Shown: one piece after another, positions 1-8,480 of the stretch
How positions within the stretch are numbered: the stretch's first letter is position 1
How the letters are laid out: the number at the start of each line of letters is the position of its first letter
Assembly: GCF_013363975.1 (NCBI RefSeq)
Contig: NZ_JABWGN010000003.1
Coordinates: forward strand, 558,001-622,000
Source of the DNA: Nonomuraea montanisoli
Lineage (GTDB): Bacteria; Actinomycetota; Actinomycetes; Streptosporangiales; Streptosporangiaceae
Reading direction: 5' to 3'
DNA length: 64,000 bases
Notes under the pieces: generated by a model
Told to the model about the DNA's origin: nothing
Databases searched by the model: none
What the model saw: the letters and a program-made list of their open reading frames with translations, nothing else
Translations under genes and position numbers: made by a program

Positions 1-546
1 CATGGTGGGGCCGCCGCCCTCGCTCTCCCACGTGCCGCGCCAGGGCACCGCGAAGTACGCCTCGTCGCGGTACCACTGGGTGGCGCAGGTGGCGAGCAGC
101 GGCCGGCCCAGCTCGCCCGCGTCGGCGAGGCGGCGCAGCCGCAGCGCGCCCGCGCCGAAGCGGTGCTGCAGGACGGTCGCGACGTGCGCCGTCGAGCGGG
201 TCTCCGCCTCCACCAGCGCGTCCATCTCGGCCAGCGAGAGCGTCGGCGGCTTCTCCACCAGCACCGTCACCCCCGCCTCCAGGCACTCCAGGGCGAGCGG
301 CGCGTGCAGCGCGGGCGGGGTGCAGAGGTGGACCAGGTCCACCTCGCCCTCGCGCAGCAGGTCGGTCAGGCTCGCGTGGACGCGGGGGATCTGCCACGTC
401 TCCGCGAACGCCTTGGCCCGGCCGAGGTCCACGTCGACGGCGGCGGCGAGGCCCGCCCGCCCGGCCGAGGCGGCGACGGCCTCCGCGTGGGCGGTGGCGA
501 TCCCACCGGTGCCGACGATGGCGGACCGGTAGTTCCGTTGAGACAA
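1..546 (-). CDS. Gfo/Idh/MocA-family NAD(P)-dependent oxidoreductase, N-terminal part
   Basis: The visible 182 residues begin with a Rossmann nucleotide-binding fold (RSAIVGTGGIATAHAEAV) and carry the family's EKP motif (VLVEKPPTLS) at about residue 95. The rest runs off the left edge of the window. Family members oxidise or reduce sugars, inositols and related polyols. The start is taken as TTG at 546-544 because an AGGAG ribosome-binding site lies 7 nt upstream (558-554). A LacI-type operator lies about 30 bp upstream, so regulation by a carbohydrate-responsive LacI/GalR repressor is likely. The substrate cannot be told from the fragment. Confidence 0.88.
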   Translation of the reverse strand, partial: MSQRNYRSAIVGTGGIATAHAEAVAASAGRAGLAAAVDVDLGRAKAFAETWQIPRVHASLTDLLREGEVDLVHLCTPPALHAPLALECLEAGVTVLVEKPPTLSLAEMDALVEAETRSTAHVATVLQHRFGAGALRLRRLADAGELGRPLLATCATQWYRDEAYFAVPWRGTWESEGGGPTM

Positions 547-574
547 GGTGAGGCTCCTGGGGGACGGAGAGAGG

Positions 575-592
575 TGGGAAAACGCTTTCCAA
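575..592. promoter_or_regulatory. LacI/GalR-family operator
   Basis: TGGGAAAACGCTTTCCAA is a near-palindrome centred on the CG at 583-584 and fits the LacI-family pattern with GAAA and TTTC half-sites around a central CG. It sits between the divergently transcribed oxidoreductase and the I36-like gene, about 30 bp above the oxidoreductase start, so it probably controls that gene. Seen: the palindrome. Inferred: the repressor, which is not in the window. Confidence 0.6.
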
Positions 593-727
593 AAGTCTGC
601 CCGGAGGGTCGCGGCAGCGTCAAGAGTCGCCAGGCCGAGGAAGAGGTACCGCACCCCTTCACCTACAAGATCTCAACAGGTATGGTCAGATCCGTTCGCG
701 AAGAAAAGTTTCACCCCTGGAGGGACA

Positions 728-1144
728 GTGGGCAAGAAGCTTCAGTTGCTGGCGTTACCGGCGGCGGCCATCGCGCTGGCCACCGTGACCGCCGGCCCGG
801 CCCAGGCCGCCGACGGCTACGACCGCTGCCACGCCGGTTACTACTGCCTGTTCTCCGGCCTAGACGGCTCGGGCGACATCGTCGAGATCAAGAGCGACAC
901 CCCCGACCTCGGCGCGCTGAACATGGCGGACCGCGCCAAGTCCGACTGGAACCGTACGAGCTCCTACATCCACCTGTACTCCGAGGCCGACTACGGCGGC
1001 TGCTCGGCTGTGACCAGCCCCGGCGGCAAGGGCAACTTCTACAGCGCCTTCCGCGACTTCTTCGACTCCGTCCGCGTCGGCGGCCCGAACGGCCCCTCCT
1101 GCGAGGTGACGTTCTCCCGCTCGGTCACCGACTCGCACGGCTGA
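728..1144 (+). CDS. secreted peptidase inhibitor family I36-like protein
   Basis: A 138-residue protein with an N-terminal signal peptide (charged GKKLQ, hydrophobic core, cleavage at about GPAQA-A near residue 27). The Cys-rich mature domain resembles I36/beta-gamma-crystallin-like actinomycete proteins: an early C-x6-C pair (YDRCHAGYYCLFSG), the S-Y-x-H/Y-L-Y core and two later cysteines. Founding I36 proteins inhibit metalloproteases, but most homologues are uncharacterised. The GTG start at 728 is chosen because it opens the signal peptide and follows GGAGGG (719-724), though the spacer is only 3 nt. It is probably exported and monocistronic, followed by a strong hairpin. Confidence 0.7.
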   Translation: MGKKLQLLALPAAAIALATVTAGPAQAADGYDRCHAGYYCLFSGLDGSGDIVEIKSDTPDLGALNMADRAKSDWNRTSSYIHLYSEADYGGCSAVTSPGGKGNFYSAFRDFFDSVRVGGPNGPSCEVTFSRSVTDSHG

Positions 1145-1150
1145 CCCGGT

Positions 1151-1198
1151 CTCCGGTCCGGCGGCGCGCGAGGGGTCACGCGCGGCGCCGGACCGGAG
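1151..1198 (+). terminator. hairpin terminator after the I36-like gene
   Basis: CTCCGGTCCGGCG (1151-1163) pairs perfectly with CGCCGGACCGGAG (1186-1198), and the interior GC repeats extend the stem. It begins 6 bp after the stop codon. There is no obvious U tract, which is common in high-GC actinobacteria. Confidence 0.65.
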
Positions 1199-1341
1199 CC
1201 GTTCCGGGACCCGGCGTCAGCGGGAGAAGGGACGCGTCAGTCCCAGGTCGCTCGGCCATCGGTCCTCCGGTCCGTCGCCCACGGGCCCTCTCCGCCGGAC
1301 TCCCGCGGGAAGATTCTCACCGACTGTATGCCGAAGGGCGA

Positions 1342-1367
1342 AGCCCGCGCCAGATCAGGCGCGGGCT
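1342..1367 (-). terminator. hairpin terminator after the sufS-methyltransferase gene
   Basis: AGCCCGCGCC (1342-1351) and GGCGCGGGCT (1358-1367) form a perfect 10-bp stem with a 6-nt loop just beyond the stop codon of the minus-strand gene. The two hairpins here insulate convergent genes. Confidence 0.6.
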
Positions 1368-1373
1368 CGCCGA

Positions 1374-3437
1374 TCAGGCGCGGGCCGTCACGACGCTCGC
1401 CGCCGTCTCCCCGTGCAGGCCGCGTTCGTCCGTGTGCCGGACCAGCAGCTCCCGTACGGCCTGGCGCAGCGCCTCACCGTGGCCGGCGGCGTACGACGAG
1501 GCGACCGACGAGAACCCGAACAGGCAGCACAGCGCGTCCGGCCCGCCCGGCAGCGTGACCGGGACCGTCCACTCGTATCGCTCGACCCCGGTGAACCCCG
1601 CCTCCTCGACCAGCACGGCGACCTCCTCCCCCGCCGGCGTCCACGGCTCGGCGAACAGCTCGGCCTCCTCCGGCCCCAGCACGGCGCCCACGGCGTCGCG
1701 CAGCGCGCGGAACAGCGGGTTGCGCTCCAGCGGCAGCCAGGTGGCGATCGCGATCCGCGCGCCCGGCCGGGCCGCCCTGCGCATCTCCGCCACCGCCGCC
1801 CGCCGGTCCGGCACGAACTGGAGCACCTGCTGCGCGGTGACGATGTCGAACGCCTCGTCGGACACGTGCAGCGGCGCGGCCCCGCACTCGACGTACTGGA
1901 TGGACGCGATCTGGATCGGCGCACCGGACGGCGGCGGCTCCTCGCGGGCGAGCGCGAGCATGGCCGGGCTCGGGTCGGTGCCGACGACGGCGCCGGCCGG
2001 GCCCACGGCCGCGGCCAGCACGCGCGCGACCGTCCCGGGCCCGGTGCCCACGTCGAGGGCCCGCGCGCCGGGCGCGGGAGCGAGCGCGCCGACCAGCCGT
2101 TCCGCCCACGGCCCGAAGATCGCCGGCACCAGCACCTCCCGGTACGGCCGGACCCGCGCCGTTCCGCCCGCCTCGAACGCGGGCGCCGCGCCCCCGCCCC
2201 GCCCCGACCTGGTCGTCCCTTCCAGCGTGGCGGCCAGGTGGTCCACCTCGTCGGCGGCGTTGTACAGGTAGAACGACGACCGGATGGCGGCCGGGATGCC
2301 GAAGCGGCTGCACGCGAGCTGGGCGCAGTGGTGGCCGGAGCGCACGGCGATGCCCGCCTCGTCGAGCACCGTCCGCAGCTTCTGCAGCGGCACCCCGTCC
2401 ACCACGAACGACAGCAGCGGCAGCCGGTCCACGCCGTCGGCCGGCCCGATGAACCGGATGCCCGGCACCCGCCCGAGCCGCTCCAGCGCGTACTCGACGA
2501 GGGCCTGGTCGTGGGCCGCGATGGCGTCCATGCCGATCTCGCCCAGGAAGTCGCACGCCGCGCCCAGCCCCACGGCCTGCGCGACCGGCGGCGTGCCGGC
2601 CTCGAACTTCAGTGGCGGCGCGGCGTACCGCATGGCGTCGACGCTGACCGTCTCGATCATCTCGCCGCCGCCGAGGAACGGCGGCAGCGCCTCCAGCAGC
2701 TCGTGCCGGCCCCACAGCACGCCGATCCCGGTCGGCCCGCACATCTTGTGCCCGGAGAACGTCACGAAGTCCGCGCCGAGCGCGGCGACGTCCACCGGCA
2801 GGTGCGGCACCGACTGCGCGGCGTCCACCACCAGCAGGGCGCCGACCTCGGCGGCGCGGGCGGCGATGGGCGCGATCGGGTTCACGGTGCCGAGGATGTT
2901 GGAGGCGTGGACCACCGCCACCACCCGGGTCCGCTCGGTGACCACCTCGGGCAGGCGGGACAGGTCGAGGCGGCCGTCGTCGGTGATGCCGAGGTAGCGC
3001 ACCGTCGCCCCGGCCCGCTCGGCGAGCAGCCGCCACGGGATGAGGTTCGAGTGGTGCTCCATCTCGGTCACCACGATCTCGTCGCCGGGACCGACCCGCA
3101 GCTCGTCACCGGCCCACATGAGGGAGTTGGACAGGAGGTTGACGGCCTCGGTGGCGTTCTTGGTGAAGACGATCTCCTCGGGGCGGGTCGCGCCGACGAA
3201 GGCCGCCACGGTGCGGCGGGCCCCCTCGTACAGCTCGGTGGCCTCGACGGCCAGGCGGTAGACGCCGCGGTGGACGTTGGCGTTGGCGCGCGTGTAGTAG
3301 TGGGCCAGGGCGTCGAGCACCGCGGCGGGCTTCTGCGTGGTGGCGGCGCTGTCGAGGTAGACGGGCGGGCGGGAGCCGTCAGCGGGTGTCTCGAAGAACG
3401 GGAATGCCTTCCGAATCGACTCGACGTCGATCGCCAT
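1374..3437 (-). CDS. SufS-like cysteine desulfurase fused to a SAM-dependent methyltransferase
   Basis: A 687-residue fusion. Residues 1-405 are a complete class V aminotransferase of SufS type: YLDSAATTQKP near 27-37, the PLP lysine in SGHK (K231), and the catalytic cysteine in RSGHHCAQ (C371). After a Gly/Ala linker (410-425) comes a class I methyltransferase with the SAM motif LDVGTGPGT (461-469), an acidic D488, and QQVLQFVP in place of motif IV. SufS releases sulfur from cysteine for Fe-S clusters or thio-cofactors. No sufBCDU genes are adjacent, so a dedicated sulfur-plus-methyl transfer is possible. The ATG start is backed by AGGAGG 5 nt upstream. SufS is normally about 410 residues, so the fusion is real unless there is a sequencing error at the junction. 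Confidence 0.9.
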   Translation of the reverse strand: MAIDVESIRKAFPFFETPADGSRPPVYLDSAATTQKPAAVLDALAHYYTRANANVHRGVYRLAVEATELYEGARRTVAAFVGATRPEEIVFTKNATEAVNLLSNSLMWAGDELRVGPGDEIVVTEMEHHSNLIPWRLLAERAGATVRYLGITDDGRLDLSRLPEVVTERTRVVAVVHASNILGTVNPIAPIAARAAEVGALLVVDAAQSVPHLPVDVAALGADFVTFSGHKMCGPTGIGVLWGRHELLEALPPFLGGGEMIETVSVDAMRYAAPPLKFEAGTPPVAQAVGLGAACDFLGEIGMDAIAAHDQALVEYALERLGRVPGIRFIGPADGVDRLPLLSFVVDGVPLQKLRTVLDEAGIAVRSGHHCAQLACSRFGIPAAIRSSFYLYNAADEVDHLAATLEGTTRSGRGGGAAPAFEAGGTARVRPYREVLVPAIFGPWAERLVGALAPAPGARALDVGTGPGTVARVLAAAVGPAGAVVGTDPSPAMLALAREEPPPSGAPIQIASIQYVECGAAPLHVSDEAFDIVTAQQVLQFVPDRRAAVAEMRRAARPGARIAIATWLPLERNPLFRALRDAVGAVLGPEEAELFAEPWTPAGEEVAVLVEEAGFTGVERYEWTVPVTLPGGPDALCCLFGFSSVASSYAAGHGEALRQAVRELLVRHTDERGLHGETAASVVTARA

Positions 3438-3642
3438 CGTGGCCTCCTCTGCCGTGCGGTGTAGCGGCAGTGTCGCCCGGGCCGGCGCGCGCGGACCCAA
3501 CTGGAGTTGCGCCGTGCGGATCCCACGATGTCCTCCGTACGATAGCCCCGCCTCCGGCCCGGGACGCGGGGCGCGGGTGGCAGGAACCGGCCGCCGCTTC
3601 TGGCCTTCGGCCCGTTGATGATCTGGCGCCTAACCTGGCGGC

Positions 3643-5016
3643 ATGGCCGGCGATTACTTGGTCGACGGGGCGCGGATCATGGCCATGCGGCGGGCGCGCG
3701 GCCTGTCCCGGCGGGTCCTGGCCGACCTCGTGGGGTGCAGCGAGGAGTGGCTGAGGCTCGTGGAGAAGGGTGTGCGGCCGCTGGACCGGCTGTCCACCCT
3801 CATGCGCATCGCCGGCGTCCTGCGGGTGGAGGATCTGTCGGAGCTGGTGGACGGGCCGGTCGCGCTGCCCGCCGTGACCGGACTCCCGGGGCACCCGGAC
3901 GGAGGGTTCGGCGGGTCGGCGGAGATGGTGCTCGCGCTGCTGCTCCCCCGCCGCCCGGCGGGTGACGGGCCGGCCGAGAACGTCCATCGGGTGCGCCGGC
4001 ACGTGACGGCGGCCTGGGAGGTGTGGCGGCGCTCGCCGCGGCGGTACACGGAGCTGCGCCGCGACCTGCCCGGCCTGCTGCTGACGGCCCAGGCCACGTC
4101 CCGCGCCGCCCGGGCAGAGGGGGCGTCCCCGGAAGGGCCGACCTCGGGAGGGACGGTCTCGGGAGGGACGGTCTCGGGAGGGACCGCCTCGGAGGGGGCG
4201 GTCTCGGAGGGGGCGGTCTCGGAGAGCGCGGTCTCGGAGAGCGCGGGGATGGCGGCGGTGGAGCTCGGACGGGTGTACCGGCTGTTCGCGACGGTGCTGC
4301 GCGCGAGCGGGGAGTACGCCCCCGCCCTGCTGGCGGCCGACCGGGCGGTGTCGGCCGCGCGTGGCGATCCCGTGGCGGCGGCGCCGGCCTGGGCGGAGAC
4401 CGCCGAGGTCCTGGTGCTCGCGGGGCGCCCGGCCGACGCCCGCCGCGTGTGCCTGACGGCCGCCGACCTCGCCACCGACCTCGCCACCGACGTCACCACC
4501 CACGTCGCCGCCGGCCCGGCGTCCCGCCACCGCCCGGCGCACGCGGCGGCCTTAGGGGCGTGCCTGCTGGCGGCGGCGCTCGCCGCGGCGGCCGAGCACG
4601 ACCTGCTGCGCGTCGAGGAGCTGCTGAACCGCGCCCGCGGGCTGGCGGCCCGGCTCGGCGAGGGCGAGGAGCGCGACGGCTTCCTGGTGGAGCTGGACCT
4701 GCGCGCGGCGGCGGCCGCGGTCCGCATGGGCCGTCACCGGCAGGCCCTGCGGCTCGCCGAGGACCTCGACCCGGCCCGCCTGACCACCCGTGACCTGCGC
4801 GTGCGGCACTTCCTGACGCTGGCCGCGGCCCACGCCCGCGACCGCGCCCCGCGTGCCGCCGCCACCATGCTCCGCAAGGTCGCGGAGAGCTGCCCGGAGG
4901 AGCTGAAGCACGGGGCGCAGGCGGTGCGGCTGCTGGCGGAGCTGCGCCTCCTGGACTGCGCGACCACCCAGGTCGAGCTCCGCGAGCTGCGCGAGCTGAC
5001 CCGCCTCACCGCCTGA
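3643..5016 (+). CDS. XRE-type helix-turn-helix regulator with helical C-terminal sensor region
   Basis: A 457-residue protein. Residues 8-65 form a Cro/CI-type HTH (MAMRRARGLSRRVLADLVG, then SEEWLRLVEKGVRPL). The remainder is Ala/Leu-rich and TPR-like, as in many actinomycete one-component regulators. A low-complexity segment at about residues 168-202 is built from 5-residue repeats (SGGTV/SEGAV) and comes from a 15-bp DNA repeat. The gene is divergent from the sufS fusion, and the shared 205-bp spacer holds the palindrome CAACTGGAGTTG (3498-3509), a possible operator. Effector and targets are unknown. Confidence 0.75.
   Translation: MAGDYLVDGARIMAMRRARGLSRRVLADLVGCSEEWLRLVEKGVRPLDRLSTLMRIAGVLRVEDLSELVDGPVALPAVTGLPGHPDGGFGGSAEMVLALLLPRRPAGDGPAENVHRVRRHVTAAWEVWRRSPRRYTELRRDLPGLLLTAQATSRAARAEGASPEGPTSGGTVSGGTVSGGTASEGAVSEGAVSESAVSESAGMAAVELGRVYRLFATVLRASGEYAPALLAADRAVSAARGDPVAAAPAWAETAEVLVLAGRPADARRVCLTAADLATDLATDVTTHVAAGPASRHRPAHAAALGACLLAAALAAAAEHDLLRVEELLNRARGLAARLGEGEERDGFLVELDLRAAAAAVRMGRHRQALRLAEDLDPARLTTRDLRVRHFLTLAAAHARDRAPRAAATMLRKVAESCPEELKHGAQAVRLLAELRLLDCATTQVELRELRELTRLTA
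4144..4248 (+). repeat. in-frame 15-bp minisatellite, seven units
   Basis: Seven tandem 15-bp units beginning TCGG (4144, 4159, 4174, 4189, 4204, 4219, 4234) encode the SGGTV/SEGAV repeats of the HTH regulator. The first two units are identical, as are units 4 and 5, and the last two are nearly so, which implies recent slippage. Unit number changes would keep the reading frame. Confidence 0.85.
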
Positions 5017-5097
5017 CCCATGCCGAGGGATGGCGACGCCGCGGAGCCTCCGTACGGTGGCCCCGCGGCGTGCGCCACGAGAGATCAGCTCAAGGGA

Positions 5098-8000
5098 TCA
5101 GTAGCGTTCGGCGGCTCCCGTGTTGATCTCGATGAGGGCCAGCGTGGCCTGCTGGTAGGCCGCGAGGTCGCCGCCCGGCGGCCGGGTCAGCACCGTCCGG
5201 GCGTGCCGGGCGGCGGCGCCGACCGTCCGCGCCCCGATCCGGTCCATGGCGACGCCGCGCACCGCCGTGGCGGCGTTGATGCGGCGGCTGCCCAGGTTGA
5301 GGTACGCGCCGAGCAGTTCGGTGCGCAGCGCCCGCGGCTGCGGGAGCGGCGGCGCGAGCGCGGCCGAGGCCTCCTGCTGCGTCAGCAGCCCGTCCGGGGT
5401 GGAGCCGTCGGCCCCGTCGAAACGGGTGTCGGTGGCCTGCACCCGGGCCAGCAGCTCGGCGGTGCGCAGCGCCGGCATCGCCATCCACACCCCGGACGGA
5501 CGCGGGTCGCGGCTCGGCGCCACCTCCGTGACCGTCGAGGTGGCCGAGGCCGTCACCGGGTCGTACGCGCAGCCGTTCGCGTTGACGTACACCACCTTGG
5601 CCTGCCCCGTCTGCTCCGTGCCGCCCGTCACGAGCAGGCTGGAGCGGGTGGTGAACGCGACGGTCGCCGTGGCGCCCGCCTCCACCGGGTCGAGGCGCCA
5701 GGTCAGCGTGCCGCCGGAGACCTCCGTGGGCCGGGGCCCGCTCCCCTGGTCGAGGGCGGTGCTGTAGTACACCTCGTCGGGCAGCGCGTAGGTGAGCGTG
5801 ACGCCGGTGGCGGCGGCGCCGCCGGTGTTGCGGACGGTCAGGGTGGTGGTCGTGGCCTCGCCCGCGTTCGCCTCCGGGGTGGTGGCGGCGGACAGGGTGA
5901 GGCGCGGCGCCTTGACCGTGCTCTTCGCCGTGCCGGTGTTGTCGGTGGTGTCGGCCTCGTCGCCGCCGGCGAGGTTCTTGGCGGCCACCGTGGCCTTGTT
6001 GGTCACGACCGAGTCGTTGTCGGCCGTGCACGGCACGACGTAGGTGAACGTGGCGGAGCGCTCCGCCGCCGCCCGGATGTCGGGCAGCCGCTGCTCGGCC
6101 GTGGTGCCGTCGGGGAAGGTGTCGGTCACCTTGACGTCGGCGGCGGTCCCCCGGCCCTCGTTGCGCACGAGGACGGTGTAGGTGAGGGTGTCGCCGGGCA
6201 GCGCCTCGGGCTTGTCCACGGTCTTGGTGGCGGTGACGTCCGGGTCGTAGAAGTCGCGCAGGGCCAGCTCGGCACCGAGCACGGCCGGGAACCCGATCTC
6301 GGTGACGGACGGCGAGGCCGCCGGGGCGCCCGCGTCCGGGGAGCCCGCGGCGCGGTACTTGAGGCTTCCCCAGTCGTCGTGGCCGGTCAGCAGGGTGGCG
6401 CGGCCGGTGTCGCCGGGCCCGGGCGCCGTGTTGCAGGCGTCGCCGCCGTTGAGGATGGCGTCGCCCTCCCGCACGTCGTTGCCGGAGGGCATCGTGGTCA
6501 GGATGCCGTCCGTGCCGGCGAGGACGCAGACGTCGTCGTCGGAGTTGATGTCGGCGGCCACGCGGTTCGGGTCGTTCGGCACGGCGTCGTCGTTCCAGTT
6601 CAGCGCGCCGGTGCCGGGGCCGAACAGCGGGTTGCCGCCGGGGAGCCGCCAGCGGGTGAGGTCCTCGCCGTCGCGGATGCCGTCGCCCTCCAGGAGCTGC
6701 CCCTTGTCGAGCGTGGGCAGCGCGCTGCGCGAGTAGTCGAGGCGGCGCGGCAGCGGGTCGGGGCCCGTCGGGATGCCGCCGGGGTCGAAGGCGTAGTTCA
6801 TGACGCTGAGGTAGTTGGGCTTCATGTTGGTACGGTCCGCGCCGCCGTGGGCCAGACCGAGCGCGTGCCCCAGTTCGTGCATGATGCTGCCGGACTGGTC
6901 GCGTACGGTCCCCACGTCCGCGTCGGCGGCCCCGGTGCCCTTCTTCAGGATCTGCCGGTCGTCGGTGCGCGGGTCGGCGTCGGTGTCGCAGGTGCGGTTG
7001 GAGCCGACGAGCAGGTCCTCGCCCATCTTCGCGTCCGTGGAGGCGGGCGTGGTGTCGAGCTTGCCGTTGTCGCCGGGCGCGACGCATACCGTGCGCCAGC
7101 CGCCGAGGGTGACGATGAAGTCCTTGTTGTTCCCCCGGTTCGGCTCGCAGCAGCGGCCCGAGCTGAAGCCGCCGGCCGTCAGCTGGTGGGCGAAGATCGC
7201 GTAGTGAGCGTACGGGGCGAGAAGCTTGCTGAAGTTCGCGTCGCGGGCGGCGCGGTAGTTCGCGTCCAGGCCCATGACGGCACTCTCGGCGACGGACGTG
7301 CCCGCGATGTGCACGAAGTCGACGCCCTGTGTGGTGGTGAAGCCCGGATACGGGCAGGGTGACACGGGATCGACGGGCGCGTCCTCGAAGGCGCGCTTGA
7401 CCTCCTCGATCGCCGCGTCCTTCGGCTGGTGGCTGTGCCCGTCGGCGGCACCGGTCATGAAGTCGATCTGCACGACGACGGTCTTGCGGCACGGGTTCGC
7501 GCCCATGGCCTTGAGGTCGAACTTCATCGACCCGTCCTTGTCGCGCACGCCGAACCGCTCGATGACGTCATAGATGCCGTCGCCGTCGGTGTCGGGCAGC
7601 GGGCTCAGCCGTTCGATCTTGATGCCGATCGTGATGGCGACGCCGTCGTTGGTGTCGGGGAAGTTCGGGTCGCCGTCGCCCGTGATGCGTTCCTGGCCGG
7701 GGGTGATGCCGTCCTCGGGGGACGTCCAGGTGTCGGTGCCGATGTCGTACTTGAGGTCGAGGTCGTCGTCCTGGTTGCCGGGACTGATGTCCATGTGGTC
7801 GTCACCGAAGTTGGTGCCGTCGTCGTAGTCCCACAGCCGAACCAGGATCGGCACGGTGGTCCGGTCGTCGGGCACCGTGGTGTCCTGGGTGAAGACCCAC
7901 GGGTCGGGGAAGTTGCTGGGGTTGAACACGTCGTCCTGGACGTACGGCTTGCGCAGCAGCGGCCCGTCGCCGATGCGGATCTCCGGGAAGTAGTCGCCGT

Positions 8001-8181
8001 CGCCCCCGTCGTCGTCGGGGTTCTCGCCCTGCTGGATCCAGGTGATGGACAGCTTCAGCCGGACGTCGGTCGAGGCGCGGGCCGGCGCGGCGAGCGCCGC
8101 CAGGCCGGCCGTGACGAGGAGCAGCGCGGCGAGGACGGCGAGCGCTCTGGCCCGGACCGCCACGCCGGAGTGAGGATGCAT
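5098..8181 (-). CDS. large secreted zinc metalloprotease with DUF11/CARDB-like domains
   Basis: A 1027-residue exported protein. A signal peptide (hydrophobic ALAVLAALLLVTAGLAALAA, cleavage near APARA-S) precedes Asp-rich stretches (NPDDDGGDGD, DTDGDGIYDV) resembling calcium-binding loops. The metzincin-like zinc motif HELGHALGLAHG is at about residue 430, and an SVMNYAF segment resembles a Met-turn. Beta-sandwich DUF11-type domains follow (KTVDKPEALPGDTLTYTV; VRNTGGAAATGVTLTYALP). The C-terminus has Cys-poor helical segments. It probably degrades extracellular protein. The start is the ATG with AGGGGGAA upstream, which opens the signal peptide; an earlier in-frame ATG 12 codons upstream lacks these features. 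Confidence 0.85.
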   Translation of the reverse strand: MHPHSGVAVRARALAVLAALLLVTAGLAALAAPARASTDVRLKLSITWIQQGENPDDDGGDGDYFPEIRIGDGPLLRKPYVQDDVFNPSNFPDPWVFTQDTTVPDDRTTVPILVRLWDYDDGTNFGDDHMDISPGNQDDDLDLKYDIGTDTWTSPEDGITPGQERITGDGDPNFPDTNDGVAITIGIKIERLSPLPDTDGDGIYDVIERFGVRDKDGSMKFDLKAMGANPCRKTVVVQIDFMTGAADGHSHQPKDAAIEEVKRAFEDAPVDPVSPCPYPGFTTTQGVDFVHIAGTSVAESAVMGLDANYRAARDANFSKLLAPYAHYAIFAHQLTAGGFSSGRCCEPNRGNNKDFIVTLGGWRTVCVAPGDNGKLDTTPASTDAKMGEDLLVGSNRTCDTDADPRTDDRQILKKGTGAADADVGTVRDQSGSIMHELGHALGLAHGGADRTNMKPNYLSVMNYAFDPGGIPTGPDPLPRRLDYSRSALPTLDKGQLLEGDGIRDGEDLTRWRLPGGNPLFGPGTGALNWNDDAVPNDPNRVAADINSDDDVCVLAGTDGILTTMPSGNDVREGDAILNGGDACNTAPGPGDTGRATLLTGHDDWGSLKYRAAGSPDAGAPAASPSVTEIGFPAVLGAELALRDFYDPDVTATKTVDKPEALPGDTLTYTVLVRNEGRGTAADVKVTDTFPDGTTAEQRLPDIRAAAERSATFTYVVPCTADNDSVVTNKATVAAKNLAGGDEADTTDNTGTAKSTVKAPRLTLSAATTPEANAGEATTTTLTVRNTGGAAATGVTLTYALPDEVYYSTALDQGSGPRPTEVSGGTLTWRLDPVEAGATATVAFTTRSSLLVTGGTEQTGQAKVVYVNANGCAYDPVTASATSTVTEVAPSRDPRPSGVWMAMPALRTAELLARVQATDTRFDGADGSTPDGLLTQQEASAALAPPLPQPRALRTELLGAYLNLGSRRINAATAVRGVAMDRIGARTVGAAARHARTVLTRPPGGDLAAYQQATLALIEINTGAAERY

Positions 8182-8341
8182 GACATTTCCCCCTGCCATC
8201 TGATGGGACTGTGGCAAGGATGGGGACGGGGCAGGTCCGGCGCATGAGTAGCCCTCTACTCGGATGAGCCTTTGCCGGGAATTGGGCCGGTGCCGGGATA
8301 TCCCGCACCGTACCGGTCACAGCACGGACCTGACCCGCCAG

Positions 8342-8458
8342 ATGAGCACCGCGCCGAGTGAGCACCGCGCCGAGCGCGGAGACGAGCGCCGAGACGAGGT
8401 AGAGCCCGGAGTACCCGCCGAGGTGGGTGATGATCAGCGAGGCGAGAGTCGCCGGGGC
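8342..8458 (-). pseudogene. relic of an MFS transporter C-terminus
   Basis: The minus strand encodes ATLASLIITHLGGYSGLYL and then VSALVSALGAVLTRR. This reads like the last two transmembrane helices of a major facilitator transporter, with no start or upstream body. It lies directly downstream of, and on the same strand as, a TetR gene, the usual TetR-MFS arrangement. A 16-bp tandem duplication (GAGCACCGCGCCGAGT-like) lies inside at about 8344-8375. The rest of the 299-bp gap between the TetR and metalloprotease genes shows only the protease promoter region. Confidence 0.5.
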
Positions 8459-8480
8459 GTGGAGTCGGCAGGGTGCGGGG

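Noticed and set aside
163-2271. A 702-codon open frame on the plus strand across the first genes
   Set aside because: It crosses the I36-like gene in another frame and lies antisense to the sufS fusion. Its Arg/Gly/Pro-rich product is the typical shadow of high-GC coding.
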